Assembly (NCBI GenBank): GCA_020639115.1
Contig: JACKHG010000003.1
Coordinates: forward strand, 296,367-360,366
Source of the DNA: Phycisphaerales bacterium
Lineage (GTDB): Bacteria; Planctomycetota; Phycisphaerae; UBA1845
Reading direction: 5' to 3'
DNA: 64,000 nt
Shown: positions 9,856 through 17,372 of the stretch, piece by piece
Layout: each line of letters opens with the position of its first letter
Numbering within the stretch: position 1 is the first letter of the stretch
Notes under the pieces: generated by a model
The model's database searches: none
Told to the model about the DNA's origin: nothing
What the model saw: only the letters and a program-made list of their open reading frames with translations
Position numbers and translations under genes: made by a program

Positions 9856-9919
9856 TCCGTCGCTGCGTCGCTCCGTCGCTCCGTCGCTGCGTCGCTGCGT
9901 CGCTCTGCCGCTGCATCGC
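9856..9919 (+). repeat. Octamer array, unit T[CG]CGTCGC, eight units
   Basis: Eight consecutive 8-nt units with the last two diverged. It is the same family as 9532-9563, about 300 bp upstream of it. Confidence 0.8.
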
Positions 9920-10095
9920 TCCCCCCGAAACCGACGAGCAGGTCGCCGAGGGCGCGGGCGGCTTTTGGCAACGAGTGCGCGGCAGCCGGTGGGCCGGGCG
10001 CGGCGTTGCGCGACGCCCCCCGGTGCGCTACAATGCCCGATCAAACGATCCGGCACCTGCGGGGGCTGAGCGCCCCCGGGATTGGAGCGAATTAC

Positions 10096-10428
10096 ATGCC
10101 TTTTGCCCGGCTGAGCGACCTGGCGCATTTCTCCCCGGAGAAGATGCAGAAAAACCCGATCCTGGACTGTCCGCAGATGGTGGCGGACGTCTACTGTCTC
10201 GAGCCCGGCCAGGAGCAGCGCGTGCACGCCCACGCGGGCGAGGCCAAGATGTACTGCGTGGTGGACGGACGCGGAGACTTCACGATCGGCGACGCGTCGC
10301 GTACGCTGGCGGCGGGCGAGATCGCCTGGTCGCCGGCGGGCGTGGTCCACGGGGTGCGCAACGCGTACGCGGAGCGGCTCACCGTGCTGGTGGTGATGGC
10401 GCCGAACCCGAATCTGCGGCGGGAGTGA
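10096..10428 (+). CDS. Small single-domain cupin protein
   Basis: A 110-residue protein with both cupin signatures. Motif 1 contains H44, H46 and E49. Motif 2, GEIAWSPAGVVHGVRN at residues 74-89, fits the family pattern exactly and supplies H85. These residues usually bind one divalent metal inside a beta-barrel. The start ATG follows GGAG with 8-nt spacing; the open frame continues upstream, but that part is repeat-derived and has no protein character. The stop codon lies inside an octamer repeat array. The M20 amidohydrolase gene follows on the same strand. The substrate is unknown, since this fold serves isomerases, dioxygenases and sensors alike. Confidence 0.8.
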   Translation: MPFARLSDLAHFSPEKMQKNPILDCPQMVADVYCLEPGQEQRVHAHAGEAKMYCVVDGRGDFTIGDASRTLAAGEIAWSPAGVVHGVRNAYAERLTVLVVMAPNPNLRRE

Positions 10429-10486
10429 GAAAGTGAGAGAGTGGGAAAGTGAGAAAGTGGGAAAGTGAGAAAGTGCTAAAGTGAGA
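10423..10486 (+). repeat. Octamer array AAGTGAGA beginning on a stop codon
   Basis: Eight consecutive 8-nt units from 10423 to 10486. The TGA stop of the cupin gene (10426-10428) is part of the first unit. The array fills most of the spacer before the M20 gene. A sister array is at 39436-39491. Confidence 0.9.
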
Positions 10487-10514
10487 GCGGGCTTGTGGAT
10501 GCGGGAAAGACACG

Positions 10515-11723
10515 ATGCTTGACTTTACGGGCGATATAGAGGCCATTCTGCCTGAGGTTGTTGCGCTGCGGCACGATCTGCACGCGCATCCGGAACTGGC
10601 GTACTGCGAGGAGCGCACGAGCGGCAAGGTCCTGGAGCAGTTGCGCTCTTTGGCGGGTCTCGAGATTCAAGACGGCCTGGCGGGGGGCACGGGGATCGTT
10701 GCGACGCTGAACGGCGACAAGCCCGGGCCCTGCGTGCTGCTGCGGGCGGACATGGACGCGCTGCCGATCGAGGAGGACAGTGCGCTGCCTTACAAGTCGC
10801 AGCACGCCGGCAAGATGCACGCGTGCGGTCACGACGGGCACACCTCCATGCTGATCGGGGCGGCGCGCGTGCTGACGCGCTGCGCGGATCGGTTGCCGGG
10901 CAAGGTGAAATTCTGCTTTCAGCCAGCCGAGGAGGACGGGGCGGGCGGGGAGCGCATGGTTGCCGACGGCGTCCTGGAGAATCCGCGGGTGGATGCGGCG
11001 TTCGCGCTGCACGGCTGGCCCGACATTCCCGTCGGGGCGATCGCGACGCGGCCGGGTCCGATGCTGGCGGCGACGGCGCCGTTCGACATCACCATCACCG
11101 CCCGGGGCGGGCACGCCGCGTATCCGCACCGCACGCCCGACGCGATCGTGGCAGCCGCCCAGTTCATCACGAACATCCAGGCGATTCGAGCGCGGTTCGT
11201 GGACCCGTTCGACCCGGTCGTGATTTCAATCTGCATGGTTGAGGCGGGATACACGTACAACGTGCTGCCCCAGCGCTGCGCGCTCAAGGGGACGGTGCGG
11301 GCGCTGCGTCCGGAGGTCCACGCGCGGGCCCGGGCGCTGGTGGGTGAATTCCTGCGCGCCACCGCGGCGAGTTTCGAGGTCGAGGCGGAGCTGGCGTACG
11401 GCACGTGCTATCCCGCGCTGACCAACGATGCGGCGTGCGCGGCGCTGGTGGCGGACGTCGGGCGGGAGCTTCTGGGGGCGGAGCGCGTCTCGATGGACTA
11501 CCCGCCGGGACTGGGCGGCGAGGACTTCGCGTACTTCGCCGAGCGGGTGCCCGCGGCCATGTTCCAGTTGGGCCTGAAGCGTCCCAGCGCGGCGGACGTT
11601 GCGGGTTTGCACAATCCGCGCTTCGACTTCAACGACGCCGCGTTGCCCCACGGAATCGGCATGCTCTGCGGCATAGCCCAGCGCTATCTCGAGCACGCCG
11701 GAGCCGTCGCACCCACCCGGTAA
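10515..11723 (+). CDS. M20 family amidohydrolase, cytosolic
   Basis: A 402-residue metal-dependent amidohydrolase of the M20D group, which cleaves N-acyl amino acids or small peptides. The metal motif HACGHDGHT at residues 102-110 supplies C104 and H106. Catalytic and ligand glutamates lie in QPAEEDG (E139/E140), and MDALPIEE near residue 80 is the first conserved block. No signal peptide is present, unlike the paralogue at 49715-51067. The ATG at 10515 has only a weak purine-rich stretch upstream. The gene follows the cupin gene after a repeat array and is probably in one transcript. Exact substrate specificity cannot be assigned. Confidence 0.9.
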   Translation: MLDFTGDIEAILPEVVALRHDLHAHPELAYCEERTSGKVLEQLRSLAGLEIQDGLAGGTGIVATLNGDKPGPCVLLRADMDALPIEEDSALPYKSQHAGKMHACGHDGHTSMLIGAARVLTRCADRLPGKVKFCFQPAEEDGAGGERMVADGVLENPRVDAAFALHGWPDIPVGAIATRPGPMLAATAPFDITITARGGHAAYPHRTPDAIVAAAQFITNIQAIRARFVDPFDPVVISICMVEAGYTYNVLPQRCALKGTVRALRPEVHARARALVGEFLRATAASFEVEAELAYGTCYPALTNDAACAALVADVGRELLGAERVSMDYPPGLGGEDFAYFAERVPAAMFQLGLKRPSAADVAGLHNPRFDFNDAALPHGIGMLCGIAQRYLEHAGAVAPTR

Positions 11724-11746
11724 GCGCTTATGCGCTACGGCGCGGA

Positions 11747-13588
11747 TCAGGATATCCGATTCCGCAGGTCGAGGACAGCGATGCTGCCCAGCGACACGAA
11801 GACGGCGACGAAGACCAGGATCGTCCAGAGCACGTGCGTTCCGACGTGGCCCTTTTCGCTTTCGGACAGGGCGCCCACGAGAAACGGCAGCGCCGCCAGC
11901 AGGGCGGGGATGATCACGACGTAGAGGCGCAGCGTCAGCGACCGATACGCATGGCGGGTGACGCGGACGACGTCGTACGGCGAGACGGCGAGCTTGCTGC
12001 GCCGCTCCTCATCGAGCAGGATCGGTGGGAGGTCCTTGCGCCTGGAGTATTCGGGCAGGCGCCAGAGTTCCAGGAAGTCGGCGGCGGTGCCGTTGACCCA
12101 CGTCTCATCGTCGTAGAGTTCCTGGCGGGTTTTCCAGGTGTCAGCCCCGAGCCGGGCGGCGCGAACGGCGAGGTGGCGGCGCGGCGATTCGATGCGTACG
12201 GGGTCGCCGTGACCGATGCCGAGGACGTCAAAGGTCGTCTCGGGCACGCGGCAGATGTGGATTTCCATATCCTCGAAGGTGGCGAGATGCACGCGCATGA
12301 GTTCGGGCTGCGATCCGAGGATCCGCTCCACGAGCCGGTAGAGCCGGCTGCGGCGGGTCTGGTGATTATCGTCGCCCGCGTCCGGACCGAGGCCTTTCCG
12401 GCGTTTGTGGGGCGCTTCGACGCGGACCCATCCGCCGACTCGGATACCGAGTGCGTCGCGGAGTTTCTGATCCACGGCGATGGCGTGGCGGTTGCCGTCG
12501 GCGCCGGTGTTGACGGGTGGGTCGTCGGCGGGCGCATGCGTGCAGTCAACGGTCGCGACGGTCTGAACCACCTGACACTCGGCGTTGCTTGCGCGTTCGA
12601 CGACGGAGCGCCGTCCCTTGTGCAGGCGGGCGAGCGCGACGGAGGGGCGGACGAGCATGACGAGTTGCCGGTGGGCAATGCGGTTTCCCTTGCAGATGTG
12701 GCGCGGGAGCTGAACGATGAAATCGCGTTTGGCGGCGTCGCGGTTGACGGTGGGCTGCACCTGGAACCACGTGCCCGAATGGCCGTCATCACCGAGCCAT
12801 TTCTGGCGGGCGGCGGTGATGAGCACTTTGAGGCGGGCGTCGGTCCATGCCGAGTGTTGGGGCAGGCAGGTGCGCAGATACTCGATGGTTCCGTCGGCGG
12901 AGTGGTAGGGGTAGGTGTCCAGAAGGCCCTCGATGATCGTGCGCACGTACGGTTCGCCCGGATCCTGCTCGGCGGGTGGTTGGGCGCTGGTGAAGGTGTA
13001 GACGGGTTCGCGTTGCCCGTCGTGGGTGGTGTCGCCGACGTGGATCAGGCGCGCGTAGTCGCCGGGCGGCTCGACGTCGACGGAGCCGTGGGCTTCAGCC
13101 GCGGCGTAAGGGAGGCCGTTGGGGTAATCCTCTACTGTCCGGCCGTTTTCCTGGGCGAAGGTGTGGAGGAACTGGTCGCGGTGCATGCGGTACATCCGCG
13201 CGTAGCAGAGGGGCCGGCCCGCGAGGGCGCTGCGGCGTGGCGTGACATCGCAGCCGGTGATCGGTGCGGCGGTCTCTGCTTGAGTCGGGTCGCCGGCGGG
13301 TGACGTGGGGTGACGACCGAACGGGTCGGTGATGTAGGCGACGCCGCCACCGCCCCAGGAGGCTGATTCGCCGGCGAAGAACAGGCTGCAGGGTAGAAGC
13401 ACAGGGCGATTGGCGGTGGGTGGGTCGGTGCGCGTGCAGGGAATATGGGTGCGTTGCGGCCAGTCGGAGCGGCCGCCGGCGATGTAGAGCATCAGGCGGC
13501 TCCACTTGAGGTTGGAGCCGTAGCACGCGTACCAGACGTACTCGGTGTCTGTGGAGGTCGTTTCTGCTTCCGCGCCTGGGTCGGTCAT
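11747..13588 (-). CDS. YGSN (gamma-glutamylcyclotransferase-like) domain protein with C-terminal membrane anchor
   Basis: This 613-residue protein joins unusual parts. Residues 18-40 read WYACYGSNL followed by AGG, the substrate-loop signature of gamma-glutamylcyclotransferase-like proteins, and the first ~200 residues fit that fold. The middle and C-terminal half contain three elements of the form LGIxxGDxVRI at about 379-391, 455-467 and 533-544, suggesting double-psi beta-barrel pieces like those of CDC48 N-domains. Two membrane helices end the protein (about 555-574 and 584-606). A GAGG-type ribosome site lies 8-9 nt before the ATG at 13588. Both flanks are short spacers and it is convergent with the M20 gene. 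Fold assignments are by motif only; no function is claimed. Confidence 0.75.
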   Translation of the reverse strand: MTDPGAEAETTSTDTEYVWYACYGSNLKWSRLMLYIAGGRSDWPQRTHIPCTRTDPPTANRPVLLPCSLFFAGESASWGGGGVAYITDPFGRHPTSPAGDPTQAETAAPITGCDVTPRRSALAGRPLCYARMYRMHRDQFLHTFAQENGRTVEDYPNGLPYAAAEAHGSVDVEPPGDYARLIHVGDTTHDGQREPVYTFTSAQPPAEQDPGEPYVRTIIEGLLDTYPYHSADGTIEYLRTCLPQHSAWTDARLKVLITAARQKWLGDDGHSGTWFQVQPTVNRDAAKRDFIVQLPRHICKGNRIAHRQLVMLVRPSVALARLHKGRRSVVERASNAECQVVQTVATVDCTHAPADDPPVNTGADGNRHAIAVDQKLRDALGIRVGGWVRVEAPHKRRKGLGPDAGDDNHQTRRSRLYRLVERILGSQPELMRVHLATFEDMEIHICRVPETTFDVLGIGHGDPVRIESPRRHLAVRAARLGADTWKTRQELYDDETWVNGTAADFLELWRLPEYSRRKDLPPILLDEERRSKLAVSPYDVVRVTRHAYRSLTLRLYVVIIPALLAALPFLVGALSESEKGHVGTHVLWTILVFVAVFVSLGSIAVLDLRNRIS

Positions 13589-13949
13589 GCGTAGCGCCTC
13601 GGGTGGATGACGTTGCGGGCGGTCACCCGTCGTGCCGCATTATCCGTCATGATATGCGATTCTTGAGTTCCTTGCGCGCGACGGCGGCCAGAGCGACGAT
13701 AAACCCAGTCGGCCTGGCGATCGCGCCGAGGCGCATGAGGCGTATGTGTCTGTCGTTCCACCGTGGCCAGCTCTCGACTGCGTATTTGCGTTGAACGCGT
13801 GTATTGCGGTACGTGCATTGAGGCGTCAAATCAGTGGAGTCCAGGTTCCAACGGCGAATCGGCCGCGTGGCGACGTTGCAGGAGGGCGGCAACTGCGGGA
13901 CTGCCCAGTGGTTCGGCATTCCGGTGGACTGGTGGGCACATTCTGAAGA
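13589..13949. other. Spacer without a supported gene
   Basis: About 360 bp. Short open frames on both strands lack ribosome-binding sites and protein-like composition. No repeat or strong hairpin was seen. Confidence 0.5.
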
Positions 13950-14192
13950 TCAGTCGAGATACTTGTGATACTCGCTGCGGTAGAGGCGGGTGACGACCGG
14001 GTTGTCGAAGTGGTTGATGGGCGTGGCGAGTTCGGCCATGTCGGGCGGGAAGACGAACAGGCCGGGCAGGCCGTCGGTCGTGAGGTAGCGCGTGGGGACG
14101 CGGACGCGCAGGGTCGCGGACGCTGCGGGGTGAGATGCGTCGATCAAGTGGGGGGCCGAAGCGGTGGCCCGGGCGGCTGACGCCGCGTTCAT
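13950..14192 (-). CDS. Hypothetical 80-residue protein
   Basis: The frame encodes 80 residues with a reasonably protein-like second half ending RLYRSEYHKYLD and an N-terminus rich in Ala and Ser. No family is recognised and the ribosome-binding site is poor. It could be a small real gene or the remnant C-terminus of a lost larger one; other frames in the region show nothing better. Confidence 0.4.
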   Translation of the reverse strand: MNAASAARATASAPHLIDASHPAASATLRVRVPTRYLTTDGLPGLFVFPPDMAELATPINHFDNPVVTRLYRSEYHKYLD

Positions 14193-14467
14193 CCTGCATT
14201 TCCCAATAGCGACGTGTTGCGGCGTGCCGTCGGCATGACCCCAGCATGCCGCTTCGCGGCTGGGCTGGCAGGGTCGTCAGTGCGCGGCGACCCCCGCCCA
14301 CGGCTTCAGGAGAAGCGGCGTCGATGGACCGCATCTGTTAATTTGGGTAGATTGCACCTCGCTCAGTGCCCAGAGGATGGCAGGGCTTCGCGCTGGCGTG
14401 GGGGCGGCCCCCGGAGTACGCTGCTCGCCCAGCGGCGTTTGGCGCCGGAAAGTGCGAGGAGACGGCA

Positions 14468-14971
14468 TTGAAGTTCGCGTTGGTCGATCGGATTCTGGAA
14501 TGTTCGCCGCCGGAGCGTCTGGTGGGCGTGAAGGCGGTATCGCTGGCGGAGGAGTACCTGGCGGATCACTTCCCGACGTTTCCGGTGCTGCCGGGGGTGC
14601 TGATGCTGGAGGCGTTGGCGGAATCGGCGGCGTGGCTGGTACGGGCGACTAACGACTTCGCGTGCAGCGTTGTCTTGCTAAAGGACGCCAGAAACGTTAC
14701 ATACAAGAGCTTCATGAAGCCCGGCCGGCTCTTGCGGACCGAGGTGACGTGCCGCCGGATGGCGCCCGGCGAGAGCGAGTTTGTCGGCACGGGTTACAGC
14801 GACGAGCGTGAGGTGGTGAAGGCCCGGTTTGCGCTGCGCCATTTCAACCTCGCGGATCGGGCGGCGAGCATGGCGGGCGTGGACGCCCGGATCATTTCAC
14901 AGGCGCGCGAACGCTTCGCGCTTCTGTGCAGCGAGTTGCAAGGACACCAGCCGGTCAAGACGACCGGCTGA
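14468..14971 (+). CDS. FabZ-like hotdog dehydratase, first of a pair
   Basis: A 167-residue hotdog-fold protein like beta-hydroxyacyl-ACP dehydratase FabZ. The active-site segment reads HFPTFPVLPGVLMLEAL, with catalytic H34 and E48 present; the Gln that normally follows is replaced. I choose the TTG at 14468 because GAGGAG lies 6 nt upstream; the frame stays open earlier but without protein-like sequence. It opens the cluster dehydratase, ACP, dehydratase, ketosynthase, ketosynthase, all on the plus strand with short spacers. Within such a set it should dehydrate a 3-hydroxyacyl-ACP, perhaps as a heterodimer with the 15423-15899 product. That pairing is inference. Confidence 0.85.
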   Translation: MKFALVDRILECSPPERLVGVKAVSLAEEYLADHFPTFPVLPGVLMLEALAESAAWLVRATNDFACSVVLLKDARNVTYKSFMKPGRLLRTEVTCRRMAPGESEFVGTGYSDEREVVKARFALRHFNLADRAASMAGVDARIISQARERFALLCSELQGHQPVKTTG

Positions 14972-15020
14972 CTATTTCTATGCCCGAATCGCGGGCGGGG
15001 TAGCAGGAGGTACACGGGAC

Positions 15021-15410
15021 ATGGCGCTGAGCCGCGACGAGATCTTCAACCGAGTCAAGGATGTGCTGGTCGAAGCGCTGGGCGTTGACGACGATGAGGT
15101 CACCGAGACGGCCACGCTCAGCGGCGACCTGGGCGCCGAGAGCATCGACTACCTCGACATCGTCTTCCGCCTCGAACGGGATTTCTCCATCAAGATTCCG
15201 CGGGGCGAGCTGTTTCCCGACGACCTGCTCAACAACCCCGAGTACGTCGACAACGGCAAGCTCACCCCCGTCGGCCTGGAGAAGCTGCAGGAAGCCATGC
15301 CCCACGCCGACCTGTCCGGCTTTGCCGACAATCCCGACGTGTCGCGCATGCCCGAGTTCTTCACCGTCGGCACGATCGTCAATTACGTCGAGCGCAAGCT
15401 CGCCGCCTGA
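15021..15410 (+). CDS. Acyl carrier protein, extended type
   Basis: A 129-residue acyl carrier protein, longer than the usual ~80. The phosphopantetheine attachment motif is GAESIDYLD with Ser41 as the modified residue. The extra length is an insert of about 45 residues (roughly 68-115) before the last helix FTVGTIVNYVERKL. AGGAGG lies 10 nt before the ATG. It sits between two FabZ-like dehydratase genes, 49 bp after the first and 12 bp before the second, so it is almost surely the dedicated carrier for this cluster rather than the housekeeping ACP. Confidence 0.92.
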   Translation: MALSRDEIFNRVKDVLVEALGVDDDEVTETATLSGDLGAESIDYLDIVFRLERDFSIKIPRGELFPDDLLNNPEYVDNGKLTPVGLEKLQEAMPHADLSGFADNPDVSRMPEFFTVGTIVNYVERKLAA

Positions 15411-15422
15411 CGCCCCGTCATC

Positions 15423-15899
15423 ATGCGCTGGATCTGGATCGACGCGTTCACCGAGTTCGAATCGGGTCGGCGCGCCCGCGCCATCAAGAACGTCACGCTG
15501 GCTGAAGAGTACCTGCACGACCACTTTCCGGGTTATCCCGTGCTGCCCCCCTCGCTGATGATCGAGGGCATGGCCCAGACCGCCGGCATTCTCGTCGGCG
15601 AGGCCGGCGGTTTCCGCGAAAAAGTGATCCTCGCCAAGGTCCGCCGCGCGGAGTTCGACGATTACTGCGTTCCGGGCGACACGGTCGGGTACGAAGCGGT
15701 GATCGAGACGATGGACGCGGCGGCTGCGAGCATCGACGGGACGGTCTACCGCAACGATGCTAAGATAGGTAGTATAGCCCTGATGTTCTCGCACGCGGAC
15801 CAGGCGGCGACGAACCTGGGGTTGCCGGAGCACAACTTCGTGTTCAATGATCAGTTCATGGACCTGCTGAACACGTATCGGTTGAAGAGCAGGGATTGA
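15423..15899 (+). CDS. FabZ-like hotdog dehydratase, second of a pair
   Basis: A 158-residue FabZ-type hotdog protein. The motif HFPGYPVLPPSLMIEGMAQ gives catalytic H34 and E48 and keeps the Gln that the first dehydratase has lost. It starts 12 bp after the ACP stop and is clearly in the same operon. Its stop codon TGA (15897-15899) is embedded in the first unit of a GGGATTA-type octamer array, and two repeat arrays fill the 105-bp spacer before the first ketosynthase gene. It should act on the ACP-bound intermediate made by the ketosynthase pair. A ketoreductase is not seen in the window. Confidence 0.9.
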   Translation: MRWIWIDAFTEFESGRRARAIKNVTLAEEYLHDHFPGYPVLPPSLMIEGMAQTAGILVGEAGGFREKVILAKVRRAEFDDYCVPGDTVGYEAVIETMDAAAASIDGTVYRNDAKIGSIALMFSHADQAATNLGLPEHNFVFNDQFMDLLNTYRLKSRD

Positions 15900-15930
15900 G
15901 GGATTAAGGGATTAAGGGATTAGGGGTTGC
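15891..15930 (+). repeat. Octamer array AGGGATTA beginning on a stop codon
   Basis: Units at 15891, 15899, 15907, 15915 and a diverged one at 15923. The TGA stop of the dehydratase gene falls within units 1-2. It lies inside the ketosynthase operon. Confidence 0.85.
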
Positions 15931-15947
15931 GGGGCCGTCGGGCGGAT

Positions 15948-15996
15948 AGCCGTTAGCTGTTGGTTTCTGGCTGATAGCTGACAGCCGATAGCTGAA
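15948..15996 (+). repeat. Heptamer array AGCTGAT, seven units
   Basis: Seven 7-nt units in register, the third (GGTTTCT) strongly diverged. The array ends 8 nt before the ketosynthase ATG, so it overlaps the position where a ribosome-binding site would lie. Same family as 9231-9258 and 33045-33086. Confidence 0.85.
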
Positions 15997-16004
15997 AGTC
16001 ACAC

Positions 16005-17342
16005 ATGAACGAACGCAGAGTGGTGATCACCGGGTGCGGCGTGGCGACGCCGCTGGGTATCGGCGTGGATGCGCTGTGGGACGGGCTGATTGCGCGCAAG
16101 AGCGGCATCGGGCCGATCAAGGCGTTCGACGCCGGCGGTCTGAAGAGCCGCCTGGGCGCGGAAGTGCCCGACTACAAGATGGCCGACTTCGTGCCCAAGA
16201 CGTACCGCAAGAGCACGAAGGTGATGGCGCGGGACATCGAGCTGGCGGTCGTGTGCGCGCTGGAGGCCACGCGCCACGCGAAGCTGATCACCAAGTGCAC
16301 GCTCGCGCGGGACGAGGCGGACGGCGCGCTCAGCGTCGATTCGACGCGGTTCGGCGCGAACATCGGCGCCGGGTTGATCTGCGCCGACCTGCAGGAGTTG
16401 GCCGGCGCGCTGCAGACCTCGGGCGACCACGCCTCGGGCGCGTTCGACGAGCAGAAGTGGGGTGAGGAGGGCATGTACCAGCTCACGCCGCTGTGGCTGC
16501 TGAAGTTCCTGCCCAACATGCTGGGCTGCCACGTCACCATCGTGCACGACGCGCAGGCGCCTTCGAACACCATCACGTGCGGCGAGGCGAGCAGCCATCT
16601 CGCGATCGGCGAGGCGTTTCGCACGATTGCCCGCGGGGCGGCTGACGTGTGCATCTGCGGCGGGGCCGAAAGCAAGATGAACCCGATGGGCGTGATGCGC
16701 CAGCAGCTCATCGGTCGGATCGTCGCGGGCGGGGATGACGATCCCGCGACGGCGTGCCGGCCGTTTGACGGTTCGGCGAACGGGATGGTCGCCGGCGAGA
16801 GCGGCGGGCTGCTCATCCTCGAGGACCTGGAATTTGCGAAGAAGCGCGGGGCGCGGATTCTCGCCGAGGTGATCGGTTTCGGTGCGGGCACGAGCATATC
16901 GAGCTGGCACGAGCCGGAGGCTGACGGCGTGGGGGCTGCCCTCGCCGTGGAGAACGCGCTGCGCGACGCCGGGCTGAAGGCCGCGCAGGTCGACCTGGTC
17001 TGCACGTTCGGCACCGGGATCAACGGCTACGACGCGGCTGAGCTCGCGGCGTGGAAGCGCGTGCTCGGCGACCGGCGTGACGTACCGGCGATGGCGTTGA
17101 AGGGGGCGCTGGGCACGAGCGGTGCGGGTGCGGGCGCGGTGGATCTTGCCGGCGTCGTGATGGCGCTGCATCACAACACGCTGCCGCCATCGGCCAATAC
17201 GGAGCGGGCCGCGACCGACGGGTTGCTCAAGTTCGCCCAGGCTGGCCCGGTGGATCTGAAGATCAAGAGCGCGGTCAGTCTGGCGTACGCGCTCAGCGGT
17301 TCGCAGAATGCGGCGCTCGTGCTTCGCCGGTACGAGGGATAA
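16005..17342 (+). CDS. Ketosynthase-like protein without catalytic histidines (KS-beta/CLF-like)
   Basis: A 445-residue thiolase-fold protein of the FabF family. The nucleophile cysteine appears to be kept (TITCGEAS, C192), but the histidine of the HGTGT block is Phe335 (FGTGIN). The histidine after the conserved lysine (K366) is replaced by Thr371 (KGALGTSG). Loss of both histidines should abolish normal decarboxylative condensation, as in the chain-length-factor subunits that pair with an active ketosynthase. The active partner is encoded 30 bp downstream. The start ATG has no clear ribosome-binding site because a heptamer array occupies that position. A catalytically inactive partner subunit is the best reading; a priming acyltransferase using Cys192 is an alternative. 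Confidence 0.85.
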   Translation: MNERRVVITGCGVATPLGIGVDALWDGLIARKSGIGPIKAFDAGGLKSRLGAEVPDYKMADFVPKTYRKSTKVMARDIELAVVCALEATRHAKLITKCTLARDEADGALSVDSTRFGANIGAGLICADLQELAGALQTSGDHASGAFDEQKWGEEGMYQLTPLWLLKFLPNMLGCHVTIVHDAQAPSNTITCGEASSHLAIGEAFRTIARGAADVCICGGAESKMNPMGVMRQQLIGRIVAGGDDDPATACRPFDGSANGMVAGESGGLLILEDLEFAKKRGARILAEVIGFGAGTSISSWHEPEADGVGAALAVENALRDAGLKAAQVDLVCTFGTGINGYDAAELAAWKRVLGDRRDVPAMALKGALGTSGAGAGAVDLAGVVMALHHNTLPPSANTERAATDGLLKFAQAGPVDLKIKSAVSLAYALSGSQNAALVLRRYEG

Positions 17343-17372
17343 TCGAGCACGCGCTTGAAACGAGGGCATAAA

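Larger units (their letters stand above)
8253..10095. other. Gene-free, repeat-dense intergenic block
   Basis: About 1.8 kb without a convincing gene. Open frames here have low-complexity, Arg/Pro/Ser-rich translations typical of shadows. It holds at least six short tandem arrays (8326-8360, 8573-8601, 9178-9217, 9231-9258, 9532-9606, 9856-9919) and one copy of the dispersed 28-bp hairpin repeat (8407-8434). All these families recur elsewhere in the window. Confidence 0.7.

Noticed and set aside
9532..9919. Possible CRISPR array from repeated short units
   Set aside because: Units are 8 bp with no spacers between them and no cas genes are nearby.
9340..10095. N-terminal extension of the cupin frame
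   Set aside because: Translation of repeat-rich spacer DNA with no protein pattern; the ribosome site just before 10096 and a normal cupin length support the short form.
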